From NCBI GenBank assembly GCA_045810625.1, contig JBJMVQ010000029.1, forward strand, positions 1-64,000: a stretch of 64,000 nucleotides of DNA, in the 5' to 3' direction. Below are positions 41,507 through 50,028 of the stretch, piece after piece (position 1 is the stretch's first letter; every line of letters starts with the position of its first letter). The position numbers and the translations under genes are program-made. Under the pieces are notes generated by a model. It did not search any database and had not been told where the DNA came from. It saw nothing but the letters and a program-made list of their open reading frames with translations. Source of the DNA: JACQFZ01 sp045810625. Lineage in GTDB: Bacteria > Pseudomonadota > Gammaproteobacteria > Acidiferrobacterales > Sulfurifustaceae.

Positions 41507-41977
41507 ATGGCAACAATAACTCGCACGTTTGTTCTTCTGACCGCCATTCTCGTGGCTCCCGCCGGCACGTTCGCGATGGGCACGGCGGACGTTGCATCGG
41601 ATAGCCGCGTCTCCGATCTCGACTACGCGAAAGGGGTCGAGGCGGTGAAAGCCGAAAAGTGGGACGAGGCCGTGAGCGCTCTCAGTCGCGCGCTGTCTCG
41701 AGATGAAAAGAACGCCGACATCCATAACTATCTCGGCTATGCGGAGCGTCATCGCGGCAACTTCGACGCCGCTTTCAAGCACTACGAGCGGGCGCTCGCG
41801 CTCAACCCAAAGCACCGCGGCGCGCATGAGTACATGGGCGAAGCGTATTTGCTGACCGGCAATCTGACGAAAGCGGAAGAGCATTTGACGGCGCTCGACA
41901 AGCTCTGCATGTTTTCGTGCCCTGAGTACCGCGAGTTGAAAGAAAAGGTCGCCGAGTACAAGCAGAAAAAGATGTAG
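41507..41977 (+). CDS. Exported TPR-repeat protein
   Basis: A 156-residue protein with a signal peptide (residues 1-24, ending PAGTFA) and about three tetratricopeptide repeats (EKWDEAVSALSRALSRDEKN, YAERHRGNFDAAFKHYERAL, EYMGEAYLLTGNLTKAEEHL). TPRs mediate protein contacts, here in the periplasm. ATG 41507 is fixed by AAGGAG 7 bases upstream. The end CMFSCPEYRELKEKVAEYK has two Cys close together that may bind metal or a disulfide. Confidence 0.85.
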   Translation: MATITRTFVLLTAILVAPAGTFAMGTADVASDSRVSDLDYAKGVEAVKAEKWDEAVSALSRALSRDEKNADIHNYLGYAERHRGNFDAAFKHYERALALNPKHRGAHEYMGEAYLLTGNLTKAEEHLTALDKLCMFSCPEYRELKEKVAEYKQKKM

Positions 41978-42066
41978 CGGTTTGTCGTGCGGCCCGGTGC
42001 CGCACGGTGCGGAGCGCGGGGCGGATTAGGAACGCTGTCGAATGATCGGGCGGCTCCCGCTCCGCC

Positions 42067-42456
42067 TCACTCCCGTGTCTCGTCGGTCGTCCTGTCCGTA
42101 GCGTTGCCAAGGCAGGCCGGGCACAGGCAGGCGGCGGAAGCCGGTAGCGGCGGTGAAACGTGCGGTACGGCGTAGCACCAGCAGCTTGCCGCCTCCGCGG
42201 TCCGGCCGCATACGAACTCCGTCCCACAACGCGGGCATCGCGTCGTCGTCGCTTCCGCTGAAGCGCTTTCTCGCTCGGCCGGCGTTGCTGTATTTCGTTG
42301 GGCGAGCCGAGCGAGCACGCGCCGTTTCTCCTCCGCCGAGAAACGCAGCCATCCGCTGATTTCCTCGATCGTGCGATAGCAACCCACGCAAAATTGCCGC
42401 GTGGCGTCCAAGCGACACACGCCGATGCAGGGCGAAGGCGGGTCAAGCGTTCCCAT
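42067..42456 (-). CDS. DUF1289 protein fused to a cysteine-rich CWC-like domain
   Basis: A 129-residue cytoplasmic protein. Residues 9-50 are DUF1289 (PCIGVCRLDATRQFCVGCYR then EEISGWLRFSAEEK), a small four-Cys domain. Residues about 73-120 are a second Cys-rich unit (RCPRCGTEFVCG, CWC, CLCPACL) that I know as a separate family of short cysteine-rich proteins. Fusion of the two is not the usual form. Metal binding is likely, function unknown. It is convergent with the TPR gene. Confidence 0.8.
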   Translation of the reverse strand: MGTLDPPSPCIGVCRLDATRQFCVGCYRTIEEISGWLRFSAEEKRRVLARLAQRNTATPAERESASAEATTTRCPRCGTEFVCGRTAEAASCWCYAVPHVSPPLPASAACLCPACLGNATDRTTDETRE

Positions 42457-42789
42457 CGAAGGTCAAAAGGGGTTGTGACCAAGCGGACATTTTGCGCGTT
42501 TCCGAATCGGCTTCATCGGTGCTGAAAGTAAGACAGCGGTACAGATGGTGATCGAACTCGCGTCCATTGGGAAGCACTCACGCGTGACGTGCGCGGTCCT
42601 CCCGCTCTCGTCATGCAGCCGGCGCACGCTCCCCGCGATCACGCGCAGGCGGCGGTCGTTTTCGCGATAACCAAGGCTCGATTACAAAAAGCATGCCGTC
42701 CGGGCAAATAAATAGGGATATCTCCGAGTGGTGCGCCGAGAAGCAGGTCGGGAGGATGCCAACGGCGTACTTCATGGACGGAGGGATTT
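42457..42789. other. Intergenic region without a recognised gene
   Basis: About 330 bases between the DUF1289 and DUF378 genes. Codon content is poor in all frames and I see no RNA gene or strong hairpin. The last 15 bases hold the ribosome site of the DUF378 gene. Confidence 0.5.
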
Positions 42790-43032
42790 ATGAGAAGGCT
42801 AACCACCATCGATTGGGTGGCGCTGGTGTTGCTGATTATCGGCGGGTTGAACTGGGGGCTGGTTGGGCTCTTTGCTTTCGATCTGGTCGCTGCGATTTTC
42901 GGTTCGATGTCTGTGCTTTCCCGCATCATCTACGTGCTGGTGGGAATATCGGCCATCTGGATCGCCGTCGAGGCGTATCGATGGGGAACCGGCGCGAGCA
43001 GTATACCGATGGCGCGGGCGAGTCCGCGTTGA
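42790..43032 (+). CDS. DUF378 membrane protein
   Basis: An 80-residue protein with two membrane helices of the DUF378 family: IDWVALVLLIIGGLNWGLVG and the SRIIYVLVGISAIWI helix. Function unknown; such genes often neighbour other small stress-related membrane genes. GGAGGG is 5 bases before ATG 42790. A 30-bp tandem duplication separates it from the next gene. Confidence 0.85.
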   Translation: MRRLTTIDWVALVLLIIGGLNWGLVGLFAFDLVAAIFGSMSVLSRIIYVLVGISAIWIAVEAYRWGTGASSIPMARASPR

Positions 43033-43042
43033 CGAAGTTACA

Positions 43043-43102
43043 GACGTTTCAGCCACATCGCCGTTTGGCGTCGACGTTTCAGCCACATCGCCGTTTGGCG
43101 TC
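43043..43102. repeat. Perfect 30-bp tandem duplication
   Basis: Two identical 30-base units (43043-43072 and 43073-43102), each starting GACGTTTCAGCC, followed by a short imperfect third start (AACCTTTC). It lies between the DUF378 and SRPBCC genes, upstream of the ribosome site of the latter. Confidence 0.9.
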
Positions 43103-43127
43103 AACCTTTCGAGTAGGAGGCATCGCC

Positions 43128-44057
43128 ATGCCGGATAAACCGCCTGAGCGACCGACGCGTCCGCGCGAACGACGCGCGTCGACGCCGCCCCCCGGAGTGC
43201 AGGTCGGCGAAGAACGAGCCGCACGCGGCGCGGCTCCACGGCAGGCCGCGGCAGGGGGGCGGGCACCCGGCGAAGCGGTGCCGCCCGTCACGGAGCGGCG
43301 TGCCCCGCCGGCTGAAGCAGCGGCGCCGGTGGCGGAAGAGCGCGCCGCGGTTGCGGCGCCCGCGCGGGCCGCACGCCGTCCGCGCAACATTAGCGACAAC
43401 GAGCGTATCGTTTCGATGGTTGCCGGCGGTGTGCTCGCCCTTTACGGAATGACACGCCGCTCCTGGAGCGGCGTGGCGGTCGCCGCCGCCGGCGCCGCGT
43501 TGGTATTCCGCGGCGCGACCGGGCACTCGTACGTGTACGAGCGTATCGGCATCGATCGTTCGGACAGCCCCGCGGAGGTGACGCAGTCGGTCACCATCCA
43601 GCGCAAGCCCGAGGAGGTCTATGCGTTTTGGCGCAAGCTCGAAAACCTGCCGCAGTTCATGCGCCACGTGGACTCGGTGCAGCAGATGACGTCCACGCGC
43701 TCTCATTGGGTGGCGCGTGCGACGAAAAAGGGAATGAAGGTCGAGTGGGATTCGGAGATCGTCGAAGACCGTCCGAATGAATTGATCCGCTGGCGAGCGA
43801 TGCCGAACGGCGGACTGCAGCACAGCGGCGAAGTGCGCTTCGAACCGGCGCCGGGCGGACGCGGGACGGAAGTGCATGTGTACATGGAATACCGCCCGCC
43901 CGTCGGCGTCGCGCTTACCGCGATGCTCTATCCGTTCAGCCGGCAGATGCTCAAAGAGGAAATTCGCCGCTTGAAGCAAGTGCTCGAAGCCGGCGAAGTA
44001 CCGACCACCGAAGGACAGCCGTCGGGACGCGGCCGCGACGTGCACGTCGAGCTCTGA
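43128..44057 (+). CDS. SRPBCC/polyketide-cyclase-like protein with a low-complexity N-terminus and membrane segment
   Basis: A 309-residue protein. Residues 1-85 are Pro/Ala/Arg/Glu-rich and probably disordered. Residues about 90-140 contain the DUF2892-like pair of hydrophobic segments (ERIVSMVAGGVLALYGM, GVAVAAAGAALVFRGATGH). Residues about 150-280 are a START/SRPBCC domain: SVTIQRKPEEVYAFWRKLEN, LPQFMRHVDSV and IRWRAMPNGGLQHSGEVRF. Such proteins may bind lipids at the membrane. ATG 43128 has TAGGAGG 9 bases upstream; the same frame is open further up but runs through the repeat. Confidence 0.85.
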   Translation: MPDKPPERPTRPRERRASTPPPGVQVGEERAARGAAPRQAAAGGRAPGEAVPPVTERRAPPAEAAAPVAEERAAVAAPARAARRPRNISDNERIVSMVAGGVLALYGMTRRSWSGVAVAAAGAALVFRGATGHSYVYERIGIDRSDSPAEVTQSVTIQRKPEEVYAFWRKLENLPQFMRHVDSVQQMTSTRSHWVARATKKGMKVEWDSEIVEDRPNELIRWRAMPNGGLQHSGEVRFEPAPGGRGTEVHVYMEYRPPVGVALTAMLYPFSRQMLKEEIRRLKQVLEAGEVPTTEGQPSGRGRDVHVEL

Positions 44058-44125
44058 CCAGGCGGCCGACAAAAAAAGTGTGGCAGCCGTCTGCGGCGGT
44101 GCACGGATGCGCCGCGCCGAAGCGC

Positions 44126-44157
44126 GCTGAAAAAGTCCATGGACGGACTTTTTCAGC
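44126..44157. repeat. GCTGAAAAAGTCC hairpin, copy 2
   Basis: GCTGAAAAAGTCC (44126-44138), loop ATGGAC, GGACTTTTTCAGC (44145-44157): the same 13-bp stem as at 36630-36660, with a T-A pair changed to C-G on both arms. It stands between the SRPBCC and alcohol dehydrogenase genes. Confidence 0.75.
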
Positions 44158-44184
44158 AAATTTCCCCCGCCAAGGAGAACGCCC

Positions 44185-45360
44185 ATGAAAGCCGTATGCT
44201 GGATGGCGCCGAAGGACGTGCGCGTCGAGGATGTACCGGAGCCGAAGATTCTCAATCCGCGCGACGTCATCATCAAAGTGACGAGCACCGCTATCTGCGG
44301 TTCCGATTTGCACCTCTACGACGGGTACGTCCCGACGATGGAGCGGGGCGACATCCTCGGACACGAGCCGATGGGTGAGGTCGTGGAAGTCGGGTCCGCC
44401 ATAAAGAATCTGAAAGTAGGGGACCGTATCGTCGTGCCGTTCACGATCGCGTGCGGGCACTGCTATTACTGTATGCACGGCAAGCAGTCGCTCTGCGACA
44501 ACTCCAATCCGAACGCATGGATGGCCGAGAAGATGTTCGGTTACGCGATCGGCGGGTACTTCGGCTACTCGCACTTGACCGGCGGCTACGCCGGGGGCCA
44601 GGCCCAGTACCTGCGCGTGCCGTTCGCCGACACCGGGCCGATCAAAGTGCCGGACGGCATGAAAGACGAGCAGGTGTTGTTCCTATCCGACATTCTCCCG
44701 ACCGGGTATCAGGCGGCGCTCAATGCCGACATCGAGCCGGGTGACGTCGTCGCGGTGTGGGGCTGCGGGCCGGTGGGGCTCTTTTCGATTCAATGCGCGC
44801 TCATGCTCGGCGCGGAGCGCGTGATCGCGATCGACCGTTTTCCCGAGCGTTTGAACATGGCGCGCCGGCATTTCGCCGACCGCGTCGAAACGATCAACTA
44901 CGCCAGCGAAAACGTGTTCGAGGAAATCAAGGAACGCACCGGCGGGCGCGGGCCGGATTCGTGCATCGACGCGGTCGGTCTCGAAGCCCACGGTTTTGGC
45001 GTCATGGGTTGGTACGATCGCATCAAGCAGGCGGCGATGCTCGAATCGGACCGGCCCACGGCGCTGCGCGAAGCGATCGTGAGCTGCGGCAAAGGCGGCA
45101 CCGTCTCGCTGATCGGCGCCTACGGCGGGTTCGTCGACAAGATTCCGCTCGGCGCGGCGTTCAACAAAGGACTTACGCTGAAGATGGGGCAGGCGAATGT
45201 GCCGAGCTATACCGCCAAGCTGTTACAGCATGTCCAGCAAGGCGACATCGATCCGACGTTCATTATCACGCATCGCATGCGGCTCGAAGAAGCGCCGGCG
45301 GCGTACAAGATGTTCCGCGACAAGCGCGACGCTTGCGTAAAGGTGGTGCTGAACGCGTAG
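44185..45360 (+). CDS. Zinc-dependent alcohol dehydrogenase
   Basis: A 391-residue medium-chain dehydrogenase of the glutathione-independent formaldehyde dehydrogenase-like branch. Catalytic zinc: Cys in TAICGSDLHLYDG and HE in LGHEPMGEV; structural zinc Cys set in CGHCYYCMHGKQSLC; NAD loop AVWGCGPVGLFSIQCA. The longer form with an extra segment (ERTGGRGPDSCIDAVGLEA) is typical of this branch. It could oxidise alcohols or formaldehyde. AAGGAG is 9 bases before ATG 44185. It converges with the GGDEF/EAL gene, with only 8 bases between stops. Confidence 0.9.
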   Translation: MKAVCWMAPKDVRVEDVPEPKILNPRDVIIKVTSTAICGSDLHLYDGYVPTMERGDILGHEPMGEVVEVGSAIKNLKVGDRIVVPFTIACGHCYYCMHGKQSLCDNSNPNAWMAEKMFGYAIGGYFGYSHLTGGYAGGQAQYLRVPFADTGPIKVPDGMKDEQVLFLSDILPTGYQAALNADIEPGDVVAVWGCGPVGLFSIQCALMLGAERVIAIDRFPERLNMARRHFADRVETINYASENVFEEIKERTGGRGPDSCIDAVGLEAHGFGVMGWYDRIKQAAMLESDRPTALREAIVSCGKGGTVSLIGAYGGFVDKIPLGAAFNKGLTLKMGQANVPSYTAKLLQHVQQGDIDPTFIITHRMRLEEAPAAYKMFRDKRDACVKVVLNA

Positions 45361-45368
45361 CGCTCACG

Positions 45369-48300
45369 CTACGGGTCGGAAATCACGCGATCGCGTAGGA
45401 GGGGTTGCAGGTCTGCGACCGGCAACGGTCCGCTGAAGAGAAAGCCTTGCGCATAGTCGGCGCCGCGCTCGCGCAGGAACGCGGCCTGTTCGCGCGTTTC
45501 CGCGCCTTCGGCGGTGAGCTTGAGCGCGAGACTATGCGCGAGCTCGATCATCCCGGTGACGATGGCGGCGTCGTCGGTATCAACCGTGACGTCGCGCACG
45601 AACGACTTGTCGATCTTCACGGTGTCGAGCGGAAAATGCTTTAAATAGGAAAAGGACGAATAGCCCGTGCCGAAGTCATCGAGTGTTACGTGGATGCCGT
45701 GGGTTTTCAGCTGATCCAGCAGCCGCCTGCTCGCGTCCGGGTTTTCCATCAGCAGGCTCTCGGTGATTTCGACCTCGAGCAACTCGCCGGGCATGCCGTG
45801 TCGGCGCAGCGCACAATCGATGACGTCGACGAGATTCGACTTGCGGAATTGCCGGGCCGAGAGATTGACCGCGATCCGTATCGGCGCAAAACCGGCCTGC
45901 TGCCACTTGGCGTTTTGCGTCGCGACCTCGTGCAGCACCCACTCGCCGATCGGAACGATCAGCCCCGTCTGCTCGGCCACCGGCAGGAACCGGCCGGGCG
46001 CCACGATACCCCACTCCGGATGCCGCCAGCGTAGCAGCGCTTCGAGGCTCACGACCGTTCCCGTGTCGAGCGCCACCACCGGCTGATAGCACAGGAGAAA
46101 TTCATCGCGCTCGATCGCCTGACGCAAGTTGTGCTCGAGGCTCACGCGCGCGCTCGCGGCCGCGCTCATGGTCGAGGCGTAGGGCTGAACGTTGTTGCGG
46201 CCCTCGTTCTTGGCCTGATACATCGCGATGTCGGCATGTTTGAGCAGGCTGTCGGCGTCCTTCCCGTCGTACGGGTAAACGGCGACGCCGATGCTTACCG
46301 TGACGAAAAACTCCTTGCCGTCGGTGCGGATCGGCTTACCGAAAGCGCACAGGACTTTGTTCGCCACCACGTCCACTTCCGCGGACGTCGTCATGTCCTC
46401 GAGGATCACCGTGAATTCGTCGCCGCCGATGCGGGCGATGGTGTCGCCTGCGCGCAGGCAGTTGCGCAGGATGGCGCTCACCTTTTTCAGCAACTGATCG
46501 CCCGCCTCGTGCCCGAGCGTGTCGTTGATTTCCTTGAAGCGGTCGACATCGAGAAAGAGCAGCGCCGTGAGCCGCTCGTCGCGCTGCGCGCGCAGGATTG
46601 CGCTGTTCAAACGATCGCGGAACAGGTTGCGGTTGGGCAGACCGGTAAGCGGGTCGAACTGCGCGAGCTGTGCGAGGCGCTGTTCAGCCTCTCTGCGTTC
46701 AATCGCCGCGGCCAGCACATTCGCCACCGATTGCACGAAGCTAACCTCGTCCGCGGAAAACCGTCGCGCTGACTTCGAATGCGCGCTCAACACCCCGTAA
46801 GGGCGCGGGCCGCCGTGGATCACGACCGCGACGGCGCTGCGGACACCACTTTCGGCTTCGAACGGATTCGGCGCGAAACGCGTCTCGCGCGTGAAGTCTT
46901 CGGTCGTCGTTGCCAGTTCGTGCCGTAGGCAATAGCTTGCGAGCGATTCCGGCCTATCGCCGTAAAGAACGCGCGCCGGATGAGACGCGTCCCAGCCGTG
47001 GCGCGCGCGCAGTAGCAGCGTGCGCTCTTCCGGCACATGCTGCAGAATTTTCGCGTATTCCAGGTTGAGGCAGCTCGCCAGGTCGGTGACGGCCCGGCTC
47101 ATCAGCTCATCGAGCTCGCGATGGCCGAGCGCGAACTGCCCGAGCGCGGCGAGCGTTTCGTGCCGCGCGGCGTGCCGCGCCGTCGCCTCTTCGGTGCGCT
47201 TGCGCTCGGTAAGGTCGATATGACACCCGAGCATGCGTACCGGCCGGTTGCCGCGCCCACGTATCGGCTCTGCACGCGCATAAATCCAGCGATATGAGCC
47301 GTCCTTGTGACGCATGCGGAATTCGGACTCGAAAATCGGCGTGCGACCGTCGAGGCAGCGCTGCACGGCGGCTTCCACCCGCTCCAAGTCATCGGGGTGC
47401 ATGCGGTTGCGCCATTCCTCGGAGCGGTCGGAAATTTCATCTTCAGCGTAACCGAGCTGGCGCTTCCATTCTGGCGACAAATATAAATGGTTAGTCTGCA
47501 CGTGCCAGTCCCACAAGCCGACGTTCGCGCCTTGTACGGCAAGACGAAGGCGCGACTGGCTCTCGCGCAGCGCCTCTTCCGCGCGCTTAAGCTCGGTGAT
47601 ATCGCTCACAAAGCCTTCGATGAACAGCAATTTGCCGTCGCGCCCGTAGACGCCGCGGCCCTGTCCCCAGATCCATTTTTGTTCGCCGCTCGCCGTGATG
47701 ATGCGATAGGTGTTCGTGAACGGGCGCCGTTCGTCGATCGCCGCGTTCGAGTCTTTGCGTATGCGCGCGAGATCGTCGGGATGGATGAGATCCGGAAACG
47801 CGCGCACGTTGTGCAGAAAATCGCTCGGCGGATAGCCGGTCAGCGCCTGTATGCCGTCGCTCACGAATTCGGCCGACCAGCGCGCGTCACGGCGGCAGCG
47901 ATAGACCGCGCCCGGAAGGTTGCTCACGAGTGTTGCGTATGTCCGCTCGCTGTCGCGCAGTGCTTCTTCGACGCGCGTGCGCTCGGTAATGTCCACCATG
48001 GCACCCACGACGCGCAGGGGCTCGCCGCGCTCGTCGCGTATGATGAGCAGCGCGCGGTCGTAGACGAAGGCGTCGGAACCGTCGCGGCGCTTGAAACGGT
48101 ACTCATCCGACCAGGTTTGCGCGCCGGACGCGAGCGTTTTGTGCACGCCGGCTTCGACACGCGCGCGGTCCTCGGGGTGAATGCGGTTCGACCAGGATTC
48201 GAGGCCGGGCTCGAGTTCTTCGCGGCGATAGCCGAACAGCGTTTCAATGTGCTGATTCCACCAGACCGTATTGCGCCGGATGTCCCAGTCCCAAACGACA

Positions 48301-48944
48301 TCGGTCGTGGCGTTGGCGACGAGATCGAATCGCTCGTGCATCTCCGATAATCGTTCTTGCATACGGCTGCGCTCGATCGCGATTGCCGCGAGCGGTGCGA
48401 CCGACCGAACGACGTCGAGGTGCTCCGCGTTCGGCCCGCGGCATTCGCGAAAGTACATCGCGAACGTTCCGAGAAGCTGACCGCGCGGAGAAAGGATCGG
48501 ATGCGACCAGAACGCGCGCAGGTGATGTCGGAGCGCGACGTCGCGACAGTCGCGCCACGACGGATCGCCCGCGATGTCCTCGACAATGACGAGATCGCGC
48601 CGGTGCGCCGCAGTGCCCCACGGTCCCGCCGCCGGACCGATCGCCATGCCGTCCATCGTCTGGCTGATCTCTTGCGGGAGGCTTTCGACAGCGATCCGGT
48701 TGAGCCGGGTGCCGGTATCATCGGCGATCAGTATCGAGCACAGCATCTCGGGGAAATCGGCTTCGACCGCAGCGGCGATCGCCTTCAACGTATCGGCGAT
48801 CGGTGTGCTCGATGCAACGATTTCGATTGCGCATCGCGCCGCGTTCGCTCGGTGATGCGGCGCTTTTCCTCGCGAATTCTCGGCCCGTGTCGGTACCTCG
48901 GATTCGCTGAACGATGCGTGATTCGCAATTTTGTCGCGGACCAT
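45369..48944 (-). CDS. GAF-PAS3-GAF-GGDEF-EAL cyclic-di-GMP protein
   Basis: A 1191-residue soluble protein. Order: GAF (about 35-195), PAS with PAC (205-330), PAS/PAC (345-460), PAS/PAC (470-590), GAF (600-760), GGDEF (775-935), EAL (945-1185). The cyclase signature is intact GGDEF (840-844) with an RxxD inhibitory site (RAGD) five residues upstream. The phosphodiesterase has EAL at 968 in SLEALLRWRHP, plus NLSARQF, EITES, DDFGTGYSS and KIDKSFV, so both halves may be active. No membrane helix is seen, so it should sense cytoplasmic cues. Start ATG 48944. Confidence 0.92.
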   Translation of the reverse strand: MVRDKIANHASFSESEVPTRAENSRGKAPHHRANAARCAIEIVASSTPIADTLKAIAAAVEADFPEMLCSILIADDTGTRLNRIAVESLPQEISQTMDGMAIGPAAGPWGTAAHRRDLVIVEDIAGDPSWRDCRDVALRHHLRAFWSHPILSPRGQLLGTFAMYFRECRGPNAEHLDVVRSVAPLAAIAIERSRMQERLSEMHERFDLVANATTDVVWDWDIRRNTVWWNQHIETLFGYRREELEPGLESWSNRIHPEDRARVEAGVHKTLASGAQTWSDEYRFKRRDGSDAFVYDRALLIIRDERGEPLRVVGAMVDITERTRVEEALRDSERTYATLVSNLPGAVYRCRRDARWSAEFVSDGIQALTGYPPSDFLHNVRAFPDLIHPDDLARIRKDSNAAIDERRPFTNTYRIITASGEQKWIWGQGRGVYGRDGKLLFIEGFVSDITELKRAEEALRESQSRLRLAVQGANVGLWDWHVQTNHLYLSPEWKRQLGYAEDEISDRSEEWRNRMHPDDLERVEAAVQRCLDGRTPIFESEFRMRHKDGSYRWIYARAEPIRGRGNRPVRMLGCHIDLTERKRTEEATARHAARHETLAALGQFALGHRELDELMSRAVTDLASCLNLEYAKILQHVPEERTLLLRARHGWDASHPARVLYGDRPESLASYCLRHELATTTEDFTRETRFAPNPFEAESGVRSAVAVVIHGGPRPYGVLSAHSKSARRFSADEVSFVQSVANVLAAAIERREAEQRLAQLAQFDPLTGLPNRNLFRDRLNSAILRAQRDERLTALLFLDVDRFKEINDTLGHEAGDQLLKKVSAILRNCLRAGDTIARIGGDEFTVILEDMTTSAEVDVVANKVLCAFGKPIRTDGKEFFVTVSIGVAVYPYDGKDADSLLKHADIAMYQAKNEGRNNVQPYASTMSAAASARVSLEHNLRQAIERDEFLLCYQPVVALDTGTVVSLEALLRWRHPEWGIVAPGRFLPVAEQTGLIVPIGEWVLHEVATQNAKWQQAGFAPIRIAVNLSARQFRKSNLVDVIDCALRRHGMPGELLEVEITESLLMENPDASRRLLDQLKTHGIHVTLDDFGTGYSSFSYLKHFPLDTVKIDKSFVRDVTVDTDDAAIVTGMIELAHSLALKLTAEGAETREQAAFLRERGADYAQGFLFSGPLPVADLQPLLRDRVISDP

Positions 48945-49055
48945 TCCAATTGCCTTGATCGGCGGCCTTGATGTGGTAGGCGCTGAGTTGCCGCATCCTT
49001 TTCTCGATAACGGCCGGGTCGCCAGTGTACGCTAGCGCTTCTCATCCGACCGTAA

Positions 49056-49670
49056 CAAAGTAAAGCCGGCGGCGATTTCCGAGCACTCGTAGCCGCGAAA
49101 CTTGCAGGGTTGCCGAAGCTGCGCGAGGTGCGGCGGTCTAAGACTTCGGCGCCGGCGAACGTGCCCGCCTCCGCAGCCGCGAACCGGCCCGAACACTCAT
49201 CCGCGATGCGCTCGCAGCCGAGCCGGATAAAGCGAAGCTTTCCGGTGGGAATTCGTATGGCAACCAGAATCGGCAATATACGGGTTCGACGGACGACGCG
49301 ACGTTCAATCGGGGCGTGGAATGGATCGCCGCCAATCCCAGCGCACGCGCGTACCTCGATCGATTCTATCTGCCGCGCGGACGACGGCAACGCCCGCTCG
49401 TGACGCTGCATACATAGCGATCCGGTCGTTCCAGTCGTTCCATTCGCGCACGAATCGCTTTATGGCAATGCGATGGCGCGCGCGGGCGCCGGGTCGAATC
49501 ATGTGGCGCTTGCGGCGGATCGCTTCGGTCACTGCGCGTTCAGAACCACGGAAGCGCTCGGCGCCCTCGCGTTATTGCTGCAAAAGGCCGGAGTGTCATT
49601 GAGCGCGCAGATGCCGTCGTATCGAAACGATCTGCTCGACTCGTCGCGAACGGAGGAGAGTGTTCAGTAA
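49056..49670 (+). pseudogene. Decayed C-terminal part of an alpha/beta-hydrolase gene
   Basis: Three frames together spell one protein. 49056-49140: GGDFRALVAAKLAGLPKLRE. From 49142, another frame: LIRDALAAEPDKAKLSGGNS, DDATFNRGVEWIAANPSARA, then RPLVTLHT and a TAG at 49415. From 49410, the first frame again: HSDPVVPVVPFAHESLYGNA, then DRFGHCAFRTTEALGALALL. TLHT..DPVVP..HE.LY and RFGHC are the typical acid and His regions of a hydrolase family. At least two frameshifts and a TAA at 49139 show decay; the extra base is near 49415. The N-terminal half is missing. Confidence 0.75.
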
Positions 49671-50028
49671 AACACCTGATTCCGCAGTCGCGCCTTGACG
49701 CCGTACCGGGAGCGAGCGATTTCAGGCGCTTACCCGCGGTGGTTGCGATGCTGAATCAAGTTGCCCGTACTGGTTGCGCTGTTGCGCCCGCACGCGTGTT
49801 GCCGAAGACTGGTTCGGCAGTTCGCCGGTTTGCGCAACGGCGTGTCTCCTCTTGTTCGAAGATGGATGCAGGGATGGCAGGGACGCCTCCTTTTTCCACC
49901 TCGTCGCCTTCGCCGTGATTCCGATGTGGGTGCTTCGCTTCCGCGGGGATGCTCGCCCGCGTGTTACCATCCGCGCGCGTGGTGCTGGATTTGCCTGCGC
50001 GCTCGCTTGAACATGAGGAGATAGGTCG
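49671..50028. other. Intergenic region without a recognised gene
   Basis: About 358 bases between the decayed hydrolase and the flavin oxidoreductase. No frame resembles a known protein, and no RNA gene or strong hairpin is seen. Its last bases hold the AGGAG ribosome site used by the next gene. Confidence 0.5.
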
